The notes beneath the pieces are model-generated. The model did not search any database, had not been told where the DNA came from, and worked only from the letters and a program-made list of their open reading frames with translations. This document shows, in pieces, positions 44,750-56,000 of a stretch of DNA of 64,000 bases. A program made the position numbers and the translations under genes. The stretch is from Ascidia mentula (taxonomy: Eukaryota; Chordata; Ascidiacea; Phlebobranchia; Ascidiidae). The DNA lies in the NCBI GenBank assembly GCA_947561715.1, contig OX387202.1, positions 10,615,001-10,679,000 of the forward strand. The letters are read 5' to 3'. Positions within the stretch are counted from its first letter, which is position 1. Each line of letters starts with the position of its first letter.

Positions 44750-45528
44750 TAGTTTAGAGTTTTACCCCGAAAATACAACGACCCAATTCAAAACTAAACT
44801 TCCCAAAAGCATTCACTTGGATCAGGGAAAATGGGAGGTGGCGTTAAGTGACATTCAATATCCCTACTCATGGAAAAATATTGGGTCAGAAGTGTGGTTC
44901 GGAATGAGAGTGGGGGGCCGAAGCTACTAAAAAGTTGACGCTTCCAAGCGGGCTTTATAAATCGGGAAAGGAACTTGCAAGTACAATGACAAAATTAGTT
45001 AAAACAGAAGGCACCAAGGAATTTAAACGACTTCTTCAGGAATCAGAAACCGATGATTTTAACCCCGATGGGGGTGTGATTAATAATTTATTTGTATTTG
45101 ATCCGGTGACGCGTTTGACCACTATAAACCTCCCTAGGGAATGTCAAATGGCGTTCTCTGATGACCTTGGGCAACTTTTGGGCTTTCAAACAACTCCACT
45201 TCCACACCTTTACGAAGGAAGCCACACAACCGAAGGAAGGTGCACTCTCGAGAATGAATTTTCGACCATTTTCGTCTATTGTGATCTCGTTGAACCGCGT
45301 ATAGTGGGCGATTCACTTGTTCCCCTTCTCGATACGATCCCAGCTCAAGGAGAGCCTGGGGAGACAGTGTTTAAAAGGTTTTCACGTCTATCGTATCAAC
45401 CATTACGTGGAAGTACCATCACGAGTGTAGAACTAAGTTTAAGAAACGAATTCGGGGGTTTGATTCCTTTTGAAAGCGGTCGGGTGATCGCTACACTTCA
45501 CTTTCGAAAAACACCCTTATACATTTAG
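44721..45528 (+). CDS. Polinton part: minor capsid (penton-type) protein, left arm
   Basis: A fossil-element part. It begins MFYVTLPSNSSLEFYPENT, a start characteristic of the Polinton minor capsid protein (single jelly-roll, penton-like), and includes WEVALSDIQYPYSW. It lies directly before the basic protein and the major capsid protein, the usual capsid-block order. Confidence 0.7.
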
Positions 45529-45535
45529 ACGGAAA

Positions 45536-45958
45536 ATGCAGCGTCAATGCGGCACTCCATATTGTGTGCAAAACGATATTAAAGACTATGAGAATTACTA
45601 TGTGGCCCAAGCTGGTCATGGAATGCCTTTTTTCAGTGGAGCAGTTTCACAACGTGGCCACGGATTGGGTAGTGTGTTTGCGAGTCTTGGTAGGGCTGTA
45701 CTACCGCTACTTAAATCGGGCGCAAGCCGTATCGGAAAAGAAGTGATTAAATCAGGTGCCCAATTCGCCGGTGACATGCTGGCTGGGCAATCACCACGGG
45801 CAGCAGCTATAAAACGTTCACGAGAGGCGGGAAAATCATTATTACGTTCTGCGCAGCGGTCCTTTACACACCCACCCGGAGAACCTGCAACTAAACGCAG
45901 AAAAAAGACGAAGAAGAAACGTTCCCCAAGACGAAAGAAAGCGGATATATTTTCATAA
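45536..45958 (+). CDS. Polinton part: basic capsid-block protein
   Basis: A fossil-element part of 140 residues. A GHGMPFFSGAVSQRGHGLG start leads to a hydrophobic/amphipathic middle and a very basic C-terminus (KRRKKTKKKRSPRRKK). It resembles adenovirus-type minor core or pVI-like proteins in layout. That comparison is inference. Confidence 0.55.
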   Translation: MQRQCGTPYCVQNDIKDYENYYVAQAGHGMPFFSGAVSQRGHGLGSVFASLGRAVLPLLKSGASRIGKEVIKSGAQFAGDMLAGQSPRAAAIKRSREAGKSLLRSAQRSFTHPPGEPATKRRKKTKKKRSPRRKKADIFS

Positions 45959-45959
45959 C

Positions 45960-47180
45960 ATGGGCAGCCTCATTAACCAACAGTCTGGAAAATGCTTGAA
46001 AAGTGAACTTGATTTATTTGCGCTAAAACCCACACAAGTCAGCATCGAACATTCCCAGTGGGTGGAATTTATGCCCCTTTCGACATTGAGTGATGCCGGC
46101 CCTATAGAATTTACCGTTTCTGGGACAGGGGAAGATTACATAGATCTAGCAAATACTATGCTTCTGTGCACAGCGCGCATAACCAAGGCAGATGGGACAA
46201 ATATTGACGCAGACGCAGCCGTTGGTCCTTGTAATTATTGGCTACATGCTCTATGGGATCAAGTTGACTTGTCTTTAAACAACAAAGTTGTCACACCTGC
46301 TAGTAACACGTATCCCTACCGTGCTTACCTCGAGAGCCTTTTAAGCTTCGGGAATGATGCAAAAGAATCCCAATTAACTGCGGCGATGTGGCATAAAGAT
46401 ACGGCAGGAAAGTTTGAGACTTTGGATGCAGGAAATGCTGGATATATCACCAGACGCGACTGTGCAAGTGGTAGTCGTGACATTGAAATGTTAGGCAAGC
46501 TCCATATCGACATGATGAATCAGTTTCGTTATGTATTAAATGGCGTTGACGTGAAGATCCGCTTGATCAGGAGCAAAGATCCGTTTTCGATTATGGCCGA
46601 GGCGAATACCGGTTACAAGGTCAACCTTAAAGACGTTCGGTTGTATGTTCGTAAAGTACGTCCGAGTGCCCCTGTTTTGATGGGACATATAAAAGCATTG
46701 GAGAAGGCTACTGCCAAATATCCAATCACGAGGACATCTGTGCAAGTGTACTCGGTCCCACGTGGAAACCTTTCCACGACACATGACACATTTATACGTG
46801 GCCAGATCCCAAAGCGAGTAGTGGTGGGGTTTGTTGACAACGACGCATTTAATGGAGCTTATGCAAAAAATCCGTTTAATTTTAAACACTTTGATGTGAA
46901 TTACCTGGCTCTGTACCATGACGGAAAAATCGTGCCGGGAAAGGCGCTTCAACCAAATTTCACATCAAAAAATTATGCGAGGAGCTTCATTAGCCTTTTT
47001 ACTGGGATGGGAACATTTTTTGAAAACGCCGGTAGTGGAATATCACTCTCCGAATATGGGCACCCAGTCAGAAATTTATGTACGGGCCACAATCGAATTT
47101 TCAAAGCATTATGCTTGGCCCAAGAAATGCTTCCCATTGATTGCCCGTACTTCTATATATGGGGTATGACACGAAAGTGA
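45960..47180 (+). CDS. Polinton part: major capsid protein, left arm
   Basis: A fossil-element part. It starts MGSLINQQSGKCLKSELDLF and continues with an IEHSQWVEFMPLS block and IDLANTMLLCTARI, typical of the double jelly-roll major capsid protein of Polintons. A second copy in the same direction lies at 50,122-51,429. Confidence 0.75.
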   Translation: MGSLINQQSGKCLKSELDLFALKPTQVSIEHSQWVEFMPLSTLSDAGPIEFTVSGTGEDYIDLANTMLLCTARITKADGTNIDADAAVGPCNYWLHALWDQVDLSLNNKVVTPASNTYPYRAYLESLLSFGNDAKESQLTAAMWHKDTAGKFETLDAGNAGYITRRDCASGSRDIEMLGKLHIDMMNQFRYVLNGVDVKIRLIRSKDPFSIMAEANTGYKVNLKDVRLYVRKVRPSAPVLMGHIKALEKATAKYPITRTSVQVYSVPRGNLSTTHDTFIRGQIPKRVVVGFVDNDAFNGAYAKNPFNFKHFDVNYLALYHDGKIVPGKALQPNFTSKNYARSFISLFTGMGTFFENAGSGISLSEYGHPVRNLCTGHNRIFKALCLAQEMLPIDCPYFYIWGMTRK

Positions 47181-47308
47181 ACATCCGGCCTAACTTCGAC
47201 CGTCAGTGATGTACCTTGCTTGAATGTTTTACATGTCCCATATATATATCTATGTTTGGTAACAGGAACATCACCACCACAATATGTTTTAACGAATATT
47301 TATTGTGT

Positions 47309-47552
47309 TTACACAAACACATCAGTCACAGGAATTGTGTCACTGCTTGAACTACTGCTGTAACTGATCTTTCGTCGCCGCTCCCTGCCTCCGTCCCAAT
47401 CTGCGGCACTGGCCAAACAAATTTGAATTTCCTTTGGCAGCTGATGCCCGAAGTTTTCGTGTTTGGTGTGATGTAGAACATCTAAGTTTAAAAACAATTT
47501 TTTGAACAAAATGCAATGCTAAAAATAAAGAACTTAAGCACAACTTTCTCAA
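47309..47552 (-). CDS. Polinton part: small Ser-rich frame, left arm
   Basis: A fossil-element part: a minus-strand frame whose last residues include a run of Ser and end IPVTDVFV, with AATAAA just after the stop. It is repeated in inverted form at 57,348-57,591. It points away from the adjacent polymerase frame. Function unknown. Confidence 0.3.
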
Positions 47553-47927
47553 AATAAGCTTTCACAATAATTAGCTAAAAGCAACATGCAGTAGCAATTA
47601 ATAGTCACATATGAAATACTTACTTAACAGAAACAAGTAGAGCTTGTGCTCCTTGAAAAAAATCTTTAAATTTGGTTCACAGCTTCTCAAGAGTTGGAAA
47701 TAGAAGAAATTTGCAATGATGCAGAAGCGAATTCTTCTAGACCTTCCTCTCTTATTCAAAGAGGTTGGTAAGTTCTCAGACATGGTTGCCCTTGGACCCA
47801 GCATTATATTCACTTTTCGTGTAGGGGAAGTAGTGGTGAAGCCCAACAACGACGACAGGAAAATGAGCGAGATAGACTCATCGCTCGGAACATCAGAGCC
47901 ATTCAAACACACCGAAGAATCGGTAAA

Positions 47928-49289
47928 GTGACAAGCGTCTTCAACTTCCGCGCACCAATTTCCTACGAAAATTTAAGTAGTATTGCCGATGAAGTTTTGC
48001 GCTTTGGAAATCGAGCCTTCAGGATCAATGCCAGTTTTGGCTTTTCTTTGGAAAATGTAGCCGGAGAACAACGTTATTTTCACTCGAGTTCTAACAATTT
48101 TCAAGTTTTTTACACACCTTATGTTGTCCGCACACGCGACGACTTGATTGCTGTTCTTGAAAGCCTAGAAGACAAAGATGACTTAGAAAGTGTGCGACTT
48201 CTGCGACCTGATAGCTCCTGGAAACCTAACGAAATTTTAAATGTAACCTTTTATGTTTACTACATGGAAAGTCCATTAATTGGAAAGGGGGTCAGTTTGC
48301 CCCGGTACGTTTCGCGAAATTCCGGTCTATTTGCTTTAAACACAGCACCAAGTGGACAAGTTTATTTTGATAACCTCTGCTTTTTTCGTTGCCTCGCAAT
48401 ACATTTGGATTCGAGTGGGAGAGACGGTATTTCATCGAGGGCTATTGAACTATGTAAACAGTTTTCTGTACACGCCGGTTTGGATCACATTAATTTTCCT
48501 GGTGTACAAATGGACGACCTGCCTAATTTGGAAATTTATTTTAAGATCAACATAAATGTTTTCCAACTGGTTGCCGGGGAAGATGTCATGTGTAAACTTA
48601 TTTGGCGTAGTGTTGCACGCTTAAATGACAAACGGAATCGAGTACTCAACCTGAATTTGTTTGAGAAACATTTTAGCTACATCTTTGACATAAATAAATA
48701 CTCATCGACCTTTTGTTGTCGGATTTGTTCAATTTCTTTCGACAGACTCGGAAAATGTGAAGAACATCAGAAATCATGTCAGGCTGTTACAAAGGAGGTC
48801 TTTAAGGCAGGTTTCTTCTCTGAAACACCAAGTGTGATTGATCGATTAAGAGAGGTTGGCATTGACGTTGATCAATCAATGAATTACTTTCCTTTTCGTG
48901 CTTGCTTTGATTTTGAGAGCTATTTTTCGAGGGACAACTTGCCACCCCCAGCCGCTAAGACCACTTTGCTCTCAGAGCATATTGCCTTGAGTGTTTCAAT
49001 TTGCTCAAATGTGCCTGGGTACACGTCACCAAGGTGTATTGTATCCACAGGGGACTGTGGGGATTTAATAAAAAGATTTGTTTCCTACCTTAAAGAAATA
49101 CAAGAAGCTGCTGCGTCGTCTATGCTTCACCGATTTCAGGGCATCAGGAAACAGCTTGAAACAATGCTAGACCATTCTTGTAAGTTGGAGTCTTGTGATC
49201 CACGCAAGCACCCTCTTCAACGACTATCATCCGACTTACATCTATACTTAACCAATCTAACCTGCTTATCTTTCAATGGAGGTAAATAA
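47928..49289 (+). CDS. Polinton part: DNA polymerase B N-terminal region, left arm
   Basis: A fossil-element part corresponding to the N-terminal region of the polymerase on the right side (53,096-56,972, minus). It holds the OTU-like DNLCFFRCLA motif, a Cys-His cluster (CRICSISFDRLGKCEEHQKSC region) and the first exonuclease motif DFESYF. It abuts the second capsid stretch at about 49,290. Confidence 0.8.
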   Translation: MTSVFNFRAPISYENLSSIADEVLRFGNRAFRINASFGFSLENVAGEQRYFHSSSNNFQVFYTPYVVRTRDDLIAVLESLEDKDDLESVRLLRPDSSWKPNEILNVTFYVYYMESPLIGKGVSLPRYVSRNSGLFALNTAPSGQVYFDNLCFFRCLAIHLDSSGRDGISSRAIELCKQFSVHAGLDHINFPGVQMDDLPNLEIYFKININVFQLVAGEDVMCKLIWRSVARLNDKRNRVLNLNLFEKHFSYIFDINKYSSTFCCRICSISFDRLGKCEEHQKSCQAVTKEVFKAGFFSETPSVIDRLREVGIDVDQSMNYFPFRACFDFESYFSRDNLPPPAAKTTLLSEHIALSVSICSNVPGYTSPRCIVSTGDCGDLIKRFVSYLKEIQEAAASSMLHRFQGIRKQLETMLDHSCKLESCDPRKHPLQRLSSDLHLYLTNLTCLSFNGGK

Positions 49290-49690
49290 ACCTCCCTAGG
49301 GAATGTCAAATGGCGCTCTCTGATGACCTTGGGCAACTTTTGGGCTTTCAAACAACTCCACTTCCACACCTTTACGAAGGAAGCCACACAACCGAAGGAA
49401 GGTGCACTCTCGAGAATGAATTTTCGACCATTTTCGTCTATTGTGATCTCGTTGAACCGCGTATAGTGGGCGATTCACTTGTTCCCCTTCTCGATACGAT
49501 CCCATCTCAAGGAGAGCCTGGGGAGACAGTGTTTAAAAGGTTTTCACGTCTATCGTATCAACCATTACGTGGAAGTACCATCACGAGTGTAGAACTAAGT
49601 TTAAGAAACGAATTCGGGGGTTTGATTCCTTTTGAAAGCGGTCGGGTGATCGCTACACTTCACTTTCGAAAAACACCCTTATACATTTAG
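49290..49690 (+). CDS. Polinton part: minor capsid protein stretch, central copy
   Basis: A fossil-element part, nearly identical to the later part of the minor capsid frame at 44,721-45,528 and in the same orientation. It opens the central capsid stretch, which runs to the protease. Confidence 0.75.
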
Positions 49691-49697
49691 ACGGAAA

Positions 49698-50120
49698 ATG
49701 CAGCGTCAATGCGGCACTCCATATTGTGTGCAAAACGATATTAAAGACTATGAGAATTACTATGTGGCCCAAGCTGGTCATGGAATGCCTTTTTTCAGTG
49801 GAGCAGTTTCACAACGTGGCCACGGATTGGGTAGTGTGTTTGCGAGTCTTGGTAGGGCTGTACTACCGCTACTTAAATCGGGCGCAAGCCGTATCGGAAA
49901 AGAAGTGATTAAATCAGGTGCCCAATTCGCCGGTGACATGCTGGCTGGGCAATCACCACGGGCAGCAGCTATAAAACGTTCACGAGAGGCGGGAAAATCA
50001 TTATTACGTTCTGCGCAGCGGTCCTTTACACACCCACCCGGAGAACCTGCAACTAAACGCAGAAAAAAGACGAAGAAGAAACGTTCCCCAAGACGAAAGA
50101 AAGCGGATATATTTTCATAA
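49698..50120 (+). CDS. Polinton part: basic capsid-block protein, central copy
   Basis: A fossil-element part with the same 140-residue product as 45,536-45,958. I found no difference between the two translations. Confidence 0.7.
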   Translation: MQRQCGTPYCVQNDIKDYENYYVAQAGHGMPFFSGAVSQRGHGLGSVFASLGRAVLPLLKSGASRIGKEVIKSGAQFAGDMLAGQSPRAAAIKRSREAGKSLLRSAQRSFTHPPGEPATKRRKKTKKKRSPRRKKADIFS

Positions 50121-50121
50121 C

Positions 50122-51429
50122 ATGGGCAGCCTCATTAACCAACAGTCTGGAAAATGCTTGAAAAGTGAACTTGATTTATTTGCGCTAAAACCCACACAAG
50201 TCAGCATCGAACATTCCCAGTGGGTGGAATTTATGCCCCTTTCGACATTGAGTGATGCCGGCCCTATAGAATTTACCGTTTCTGGGACAGGGGAAGATTA
50301 CATAGATCTAGCAAATACTATGCTTCTGTGCACAGCGCGCATAACCAAGGCAGATGGGACAAATATTGACGCAGACGCAGCCGTTGGTCCTTGTAATTAT
50401 TGGCTACATGCTCTATGGGATCAAGTTGACTTGTCTTTAAACAACAAAGTTGTCACACCTGCTAGTAACACGTATCCCTACCGTGCTTACCTCGAGAGCC
50501 TTTTAAGCTTCGGGAATGATGCAAAAGAATCCCAATTAACTGCGGCGATGTGGCATAAAGATACGGCAGGAAAGTTTGAGACTTTGGATGCAGGAAATGC
50601 TGGATATATCACCAGACGCGACTGTGCAAGTGGTAGTCGTGACATTGAAATGTTAGGCAAGCTCCATATCGACATGATGAATCAGTTTCGTTATGTATTA
50701 AATGGCGTTGACGTGAAGATCCGCTTGATCAGGAGCAAAGATCCGTTTTCGATTATGGCCGAGGCGAATACCGGTTACAAGGTCAACCTTAAAGACGTTC
50801 GGTTGTATGTTCGTAAAGTACGTCCGAGTGCCCCTGTTTTGATGGGACATATAAAAGCATTGGAGAAGGCTACTGCCAAATATCCAATCACGAGGACATC
50901 TGTGCAAGTGTACTCGGTCCCACGTGGAAACCTTTCCACGACACATGACACATTTATACGTGGCCAGATCCCAAAGCGAGTAGTGGTGGGGTTTGTTGAC
51001 AACGACGCATTTAATGGAGCTTATGCAAAAAATCCGTTTAATTTTAAACACTTTGATGTGAATTACCTGGCTCTGTACCATGACGGAAAAATCGTGCCGG
51101 GAAAGGCGCTTCAACCAAATTTCACATCAAAAAATTATGCGAGGAGCTTCATTAGCCTTTTTACTGGGATGGGAACATTTTTTGAAAACGCCGGTAGTGG
51201 AATATCACTCTCCGAATATGGGCAGGGATTCACACTCTATTGCTTTGACCTCAGTCCTGATATGGCAGATCTGGCTACCTTTGATTTGGTTAAGCACGGT
51301 AACATTCGTTTGGAGGTTCACTTTGGCACGGCTCTCGCGAACACTATAAATATCTTGGTGTACGCGGAATATGACAATGTATTGGAGATTGACAAATTCA
51401 AAAACGTAATTTTCGATTACTCGGCTTAA
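50122..51429 (+). CDS. Polinton part: major capsid protein, central copy
   Basis: A fossil-element part of 435 codons: the double jelly-roll major capsid protein, with the same start as 45,960-47,180. The C-terminal region includes GFTLYCFDLSPDMADLATFD and ends VIFDYSA, matching the family C-terminus. The protease follows at once. Confidence 0.85.
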   Translation: MGSLINQQSGKCLKSELDLFALKPTQVSIEHSQWVEFMPLSTLSDAGPIEFTVSGTGEDYIDLANTMLLCTARITKADGTNIDADAAVGPCNYWLHALWDQVDLSLNNKVVTPASNTYPYRAYLESLLSFGNDAKESQLTAAMWHKDTAGKFETLDAGNAGYITRRDCASGSRDIEMLGKLHIDMMNQFRYVLNGVDVKIRLIRSKDPFSIMAEANTGYKVNLKDVRLYVRKVRPSAPVLMGHIKALEKATAKYPITRTSVQVYSVPRGNLSTTHDTFIRGQIPKRVVVGFVDNDAFNGAYAKNPFNFKHFDVNYLALYHDGKIVPGKALQPNFTSKNYARSFISLFTGMGTFFENAGSGISLSEYGQGFTLYCFDLSPDMADLATFDLVKHGNIRLEVHFGTALANTINILVYAEYDNVLEIDKFKNVIFDYSA

Positions 51430-51876
51430 ATGGACGAACTTCAAATCGCATCTATTTTATCTCGTGACCAAGCCATTGGATCCGTGTTTTATGGTGTCTA
51501 TGCGCGGGATGAACTCACTACGTTGAACCACCCCTATCCCAAAGCATATATTGTGAATACTGATCCCAGTAATAGACCCGGAATGCATTGGCTTGCGATG
51601 TTTTTTGATGGGGAAGGACGGGGCGAGTTTTATGACACGTTCGGGCGTGCCCCGATCCACGAGGAGCTTGTAAATTTTCTAAACCGAAATGCCACTCAAT
51701 GGAAATGGAACCGTCGCATTGTACAGCACCCCCTCTCATCTGCCTGCGGCCCTCATTGTATGTATTATTTACTGTTTCGTGCACGTGGATTTTCTATGTC
51801 TCGTATAGTCGATACATTTTCTTCTGACTTGCGTGAGAACGATCAAACTGTCTGTGCGTTCGTTTCAAACATGTAA
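51430..51876 (+). CDS. Polinton part: adenovirus-type cysteine protease
   Basis: A fossil-element part of 148 residues. The catalytic pattern of the adenain family is visible: His and Trp in PGMHWLAMFFD, an acidic residue in GEFYDTFGR, and Gln/Cys in IVQHPLSSACGPHCMYYL. It processes virion proteins in related viruses. It is the only copy in the element, placed after the central major capsid gene. Confidence 0.88.
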   Translation: MDELQIASILSRDQAIGSVFYGVYARDELTTLNHPYPKAYIVNTDPSNRPGMHWLAMFFDGEGRGEFYDTFGRAPIHEELVNFLNRNATQWKWNRRIVQHPLSSACGPHCMYYLLFRARGFSMSRIVDTFSSDLRENDQTVCAFVSNM

Positions 51877-52012
51877 TCGTTTAATACAATAATTTGCAAC
51901 AACAACGATAGTGGTATGTACAAGTCGAGACTGTCTGTGCGTTCGTTTCAAACCTGTAATCGTTTAATACAATAATTTGCAACAACAACGATAGTGGTAT
52001 GTACAAGTCGAG
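51847..52012 (+). repeat. Two-unit tandem repeat of 83 bp after the protease
   Basis: 51,847-51,929 and 51,930-52,012 are almost identical (starting ACTGTCTGTGCGTTCG). The first unit contains the end of the protease frame, so the repeat duplicated the gene's tail and 3' flank. Confidence 0.9.
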
Positions 52013-52033
52013 TTTCCCCCCCCCCTTTTTTTT

Positions 52034-52074
52034 GCACTCACCGAAGGTGAGTGCTCTCCTCCGAAGGAGGAGAG
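52034..52074. other. Twin perfect hairpins with GAA loops
   Basis: GCACTCACC-GAA-GGTGAGTGC at 52,034-52,054 is followed directly by CTCTCCTCC-GAA-GGAGGAGAG at 52,054-52,074, sharing one base. Each has a 9-bp stem and a three-base loop. They stand between the plus-strand capsid/protease genes and the convergent minus-strand genes, next to a C/T tract at 52,016-52,033. They could end transcription or mark a replication-related site. The role is unknown. Confidence 0.85.
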
Positions 52075-52085
52075 AGAGGGAAGGT

Positions 52086-52782
52086 TTATTGTGATAGTGG
52101 AAAACACAGAAAAGCAGCACCAACATCGGAATGTTTGTCTTGAGCGTTAGAAATAAAAATTTCTTGCACTTGAAGCACTTGTTCGCGAACAACCGAATCA
52201 ATCAACTGCGAGCGACTTTGGTAAAATTCAAAAGAATCGGCATTTTCTATTATTGGTCTCAAATACGCGGCGGGTGAAAACACAGATTTAGATTTAAAAC
52301 TTAATGCAATCCCATCGACAGCCACGTCGATTGCCATATTCTTCACTCGGTCGGCGATGATACAATCTTCCACCGCGTCTGCTGTGGACCAGTACACCAC
52401 CTGCACGCGACTGAAGGCGTCGGCAAACGGTTTGGGGAATAGCAACACGTAGGGTGTTTCTGGAAACAGGGAAGGAGCCAGTTTCCGGAGTTCGTCGTGG
52501 TCAAAACATTCTCCTCTAAACTTCACATACAAGGTTGCACAGCAAAGTCTGGTACCTACAGCAACCAAAAATAAATTAGGAAACGGAAGAAAAGCAAAAC
52601 TTCGTCAAGACATACCTGCAGGTCGGCGACTTCTGCATATCTCTGTCAGCAGCTGTGTAGCGCTTTGCTGTCTGGTTGAATCGACGGTGTCGGGAACAAT
52701 ACGTCTGTTGAGTGACATCTTCTCCGTTGGTTGCTTCTGTTCGTTGATGAGGAATGAAGTATCTATACCGTCTTATATACAA
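52086..52782 (-). CDS. Polinton part: unrecognised accessory gene
   Basis: A fossil-element part on the minus strand. The main frame (52,086-52,568) has mixed alpha/beta-like composition with YVLLFPKPFADAFSR and KNMAIDVAVDGIALSF blocks, and a shorter basic frame lies upstream at 52,576-52,782. I recognise no family. It stands between the protease and the polymerase on the polymerase strand and has no second copy in the element. It could be a lineage-specific accessory protein. Confidence 0.45.
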
Positions 52783-53095
52783 TCAAAATGACGTGATCCC
52801 GTTCAAAACCTGCCATAAAATATTCCAACAAATTGTGCAATACATGAGCGCTCATCTTGTTCGGGATTGCTTCACCTCTCGCATTGTGCCTCACTCCCAA
52901 TGAATGGTTTACCAGCGATGGCGCAAGATGAATCACTACCTGAACAGTGAAGGTTCAAGAACAGTTTTTTTTTAACATTATGCTAATTGGGCTGCCTCAC
53001 TTCTCTTCTTACTTTATTAGCTTAGGTTTCGAACAGATCACTTTATTATTATTAAGCAGTGCACATACAACACAAGCACGAAAACAATGAAACAC

Positions 53096-56000
53096 TTATA
53101 GGTCGAGGGGGACGGTTGAAACCCCGTCGGCAAGAACTTTACGTTTGCCGTAGAAATTAGTGATCCCACTTCTTGTCTGTTTATACGTGTAAACTCTTTG
53201 ATTCAAAGTGCGAAAGCCAGTGTTTGTACCCGACGCGCTTTCCCCCGTTTTCAACACTTCGAGATAAGCTTGAAACGTCAGTGGATTTTGCTTCTTGTTG
53301 ATCCCCTTGCAAGTTTGTTTGTTGGTGCTTCCTTTGCAATAATAGGTCTTGGCCGTAAGAGCCACTACACCTGTGCCACTCCATTCAACTTTAAAAAGCC
53401 CAGGGGTGCGTAGGTCATCACGCTCTCGCCTCTGACAGCATTCCAATTGGGTAAACTCTTTTCCCGAAACACGCCTCTTGACAAATTCTGAGCGATGCAG
53501 GTCGCATGCTGGAGATGGAAACCACATGTGATAAGTTTCATAAAACTCCTTCAACAGTTGGGGACGAACCACATCATCCAAACGTTTACCAGCCATGGCC
53601 ACGTAGTAACTATCTGTGTCCATGAGACACAGCTGATACATTTCCCTGTCGACAAATCGATCGAAAAAGTCATAATGAAACTGTAGCATCCTCAGCTTGG
53701 CGTATTGGTAAACGAAAAATCCAATGTGCACTGGTAAATTTTGGTTGATCCGACGCTTTTTCATCTTGACTTCATACAGGTCATCATTGATTTCCTCCAA
53801 GTGCTGGAACCTCGGGTTATTAACTGACATCCGAGCATCTTTAGCTTCCTGGTAGAAGATATCACGTTGAAGCTTTTTGTTCGTTAGCATCTTGCCGTAG
53901 GAGCTATTACCTGGAAATAAAGCACAATTAACAACCAATAAATTTCAAAAAATCAAAAAAAAAAAAAAAAAATTTAAAAAAATTACCTAAAAGTTTAAAC
54001 GTGTCTCCAATGATTTTTTTGTCAGGGTTGACATCACCCAAACGCCGTGCTGCAGTAACTTCATCACCAAAGGTTTTGAAGCAGGGCTTAGGATCAAAGC
54101 CAGAAACTTGATATATGTGTTCCAAAACAAGTCCATGTTCCAAGTACCATCTTAGAAGAGGGGTGGCAAGCAAGATTTTTTCCCCCATCATGCTCCCTAT
54201 TAAGCACCTTCGTTTAGTTTTCAAAACACCGTACTTCTCTGCATGTCCACGCATATACTGTCCAATATCAGCTCTGGATACATCTATATTTTTAAACACG
54301 GGGCTTAATTCCTTGAAATATTCTCTTTTTTCAGGTGGAACAATGATGTCACACTCCACTAGCCCGAACAAGTCACCTTTCCGCAATGCTTCTCGCATGG
54401 TGAAAAAGTTTCTATTTTTTGGGATGTGGAACCTGGGAACTGGGTGAGATCTAACAAAATCACGCACTCGCTGATTGTTCTTTTGCAAAGCATACCAATC
54501 ACATTCCCACATTTCAACAACCTCGTATCCAAGACTACCGAGGTATGCTGTATGTTCAGCTGTCTTTTCACGGGCTTTTGTAGCTTTTTCGAGGTCATCG
54601 AAATGGACACCACAGCGATCACAGCCATGAAAAAAGCAGCCGTGAAATTGAAAAACTTTCTTGAATTCTGCGCAGTACCCATCCACGGGTAAATTTCGTT
54701 GACCGAGACGAGCTTCTCCCCCCTTGTTGAACTGATGACGAATAAATAGACCACATTCTTGTGCGCACCAATCAAGCCACACCCGAGCCATGTGACCGTG
54801 ACGTGAAGATTGCATCAAACTGAATCCTTGGGTTTCATTTTCGTATTTCAAAACAGTGAAAAAAGAGGTTGGCATCTGTTGCATAATCCCCCAGAGGTAT
54901 AGAGCATTGCAGTCAAAGCCGATGACTGCTTGACATACACGGGCTTTAGTACCGTAGTCGACAGTGCGGATTTTGGTTTCATTTTGTTCGTGGTAGCGGT
55001 GAAAAATTGTTGCTGGACCTCCAACTATATTGGCGCGAATGAGATTGTGAATGTCCTTAAATCTTTCTCCAAACAGTGCAAGAGGCGTGTTTCGATCAAG
55101 AGACCTCATTAAATATTGTAGAGTTAAACCAGGTACGCTTATGACCTCTTTAAACGCGTCAACACCACGTTCCTCGTAAAAGTTGCAAAGCTTAGAAACA
55201 ACATCGAGAAAAGGAACTACATCACGGTTATTGTACCACACAAGAAAATCTTTTAGGGTGTGCATTTTTTCGTCCCGCCATGTGTCTAAACAAAACTGGT
55301 ACTCATCTTCGGTTATAGTTGAACCTTTCAGTGAGCTGTAGAAAGCTGTGATTGGAGGCAATGAAGTTTCTTGTAACTTTTCAACTGAAGTCATGTATTC
55401 ATAAGGAAAAAAACCTTTGCGTGTTTTGCAGTTAAAGGCTTGCAACAGGGAATCATAAGAATAATTTGCCGCAACATAATTGCGTAAATCAAGAAAGTTA
55501 AAGGACGTAGTTTTAATAGACATGAAATCATTGTTTCTTTTGATTACATTTAATATTTTGTCCTTGGCCATTAGAGTTGGAATCAAATGTCTCTTTGCCA
55601 AGTTGATGTCATATTTACCTCCATTGAAAGATAAGCAGGTTAGATTGGTTAAGTATAGATGTAAGTCGGATGATAGTCGTTGAAGAGGGTGCTTGCGTGG
55701 ATCACAAGACTCCAACTTACAAGAATGGTCTAGCATTGTTTCAAGCTGTTTCCTGATGCCCTGAAATCGGTGAAGCATAGACGACGCAGCAGCTTCTTGT
55801 ATTTCTTTAAGGTAGGAAACAAATCTTTTTATTAAATCCCCACAGTCCCCTGTGGATACAATACACCTTGGTGACGTGTACCCAGGCACATTTGAGCAAA
55901 TTGAAACACTCAAGGCAATATGCTCTGAGAGCAAAGTGGTCTTAGCGGCTGGGGGTGGCAAGTTGTCCCTCGAAAAATAGCTCTCAAAATCAAAGCAAGC

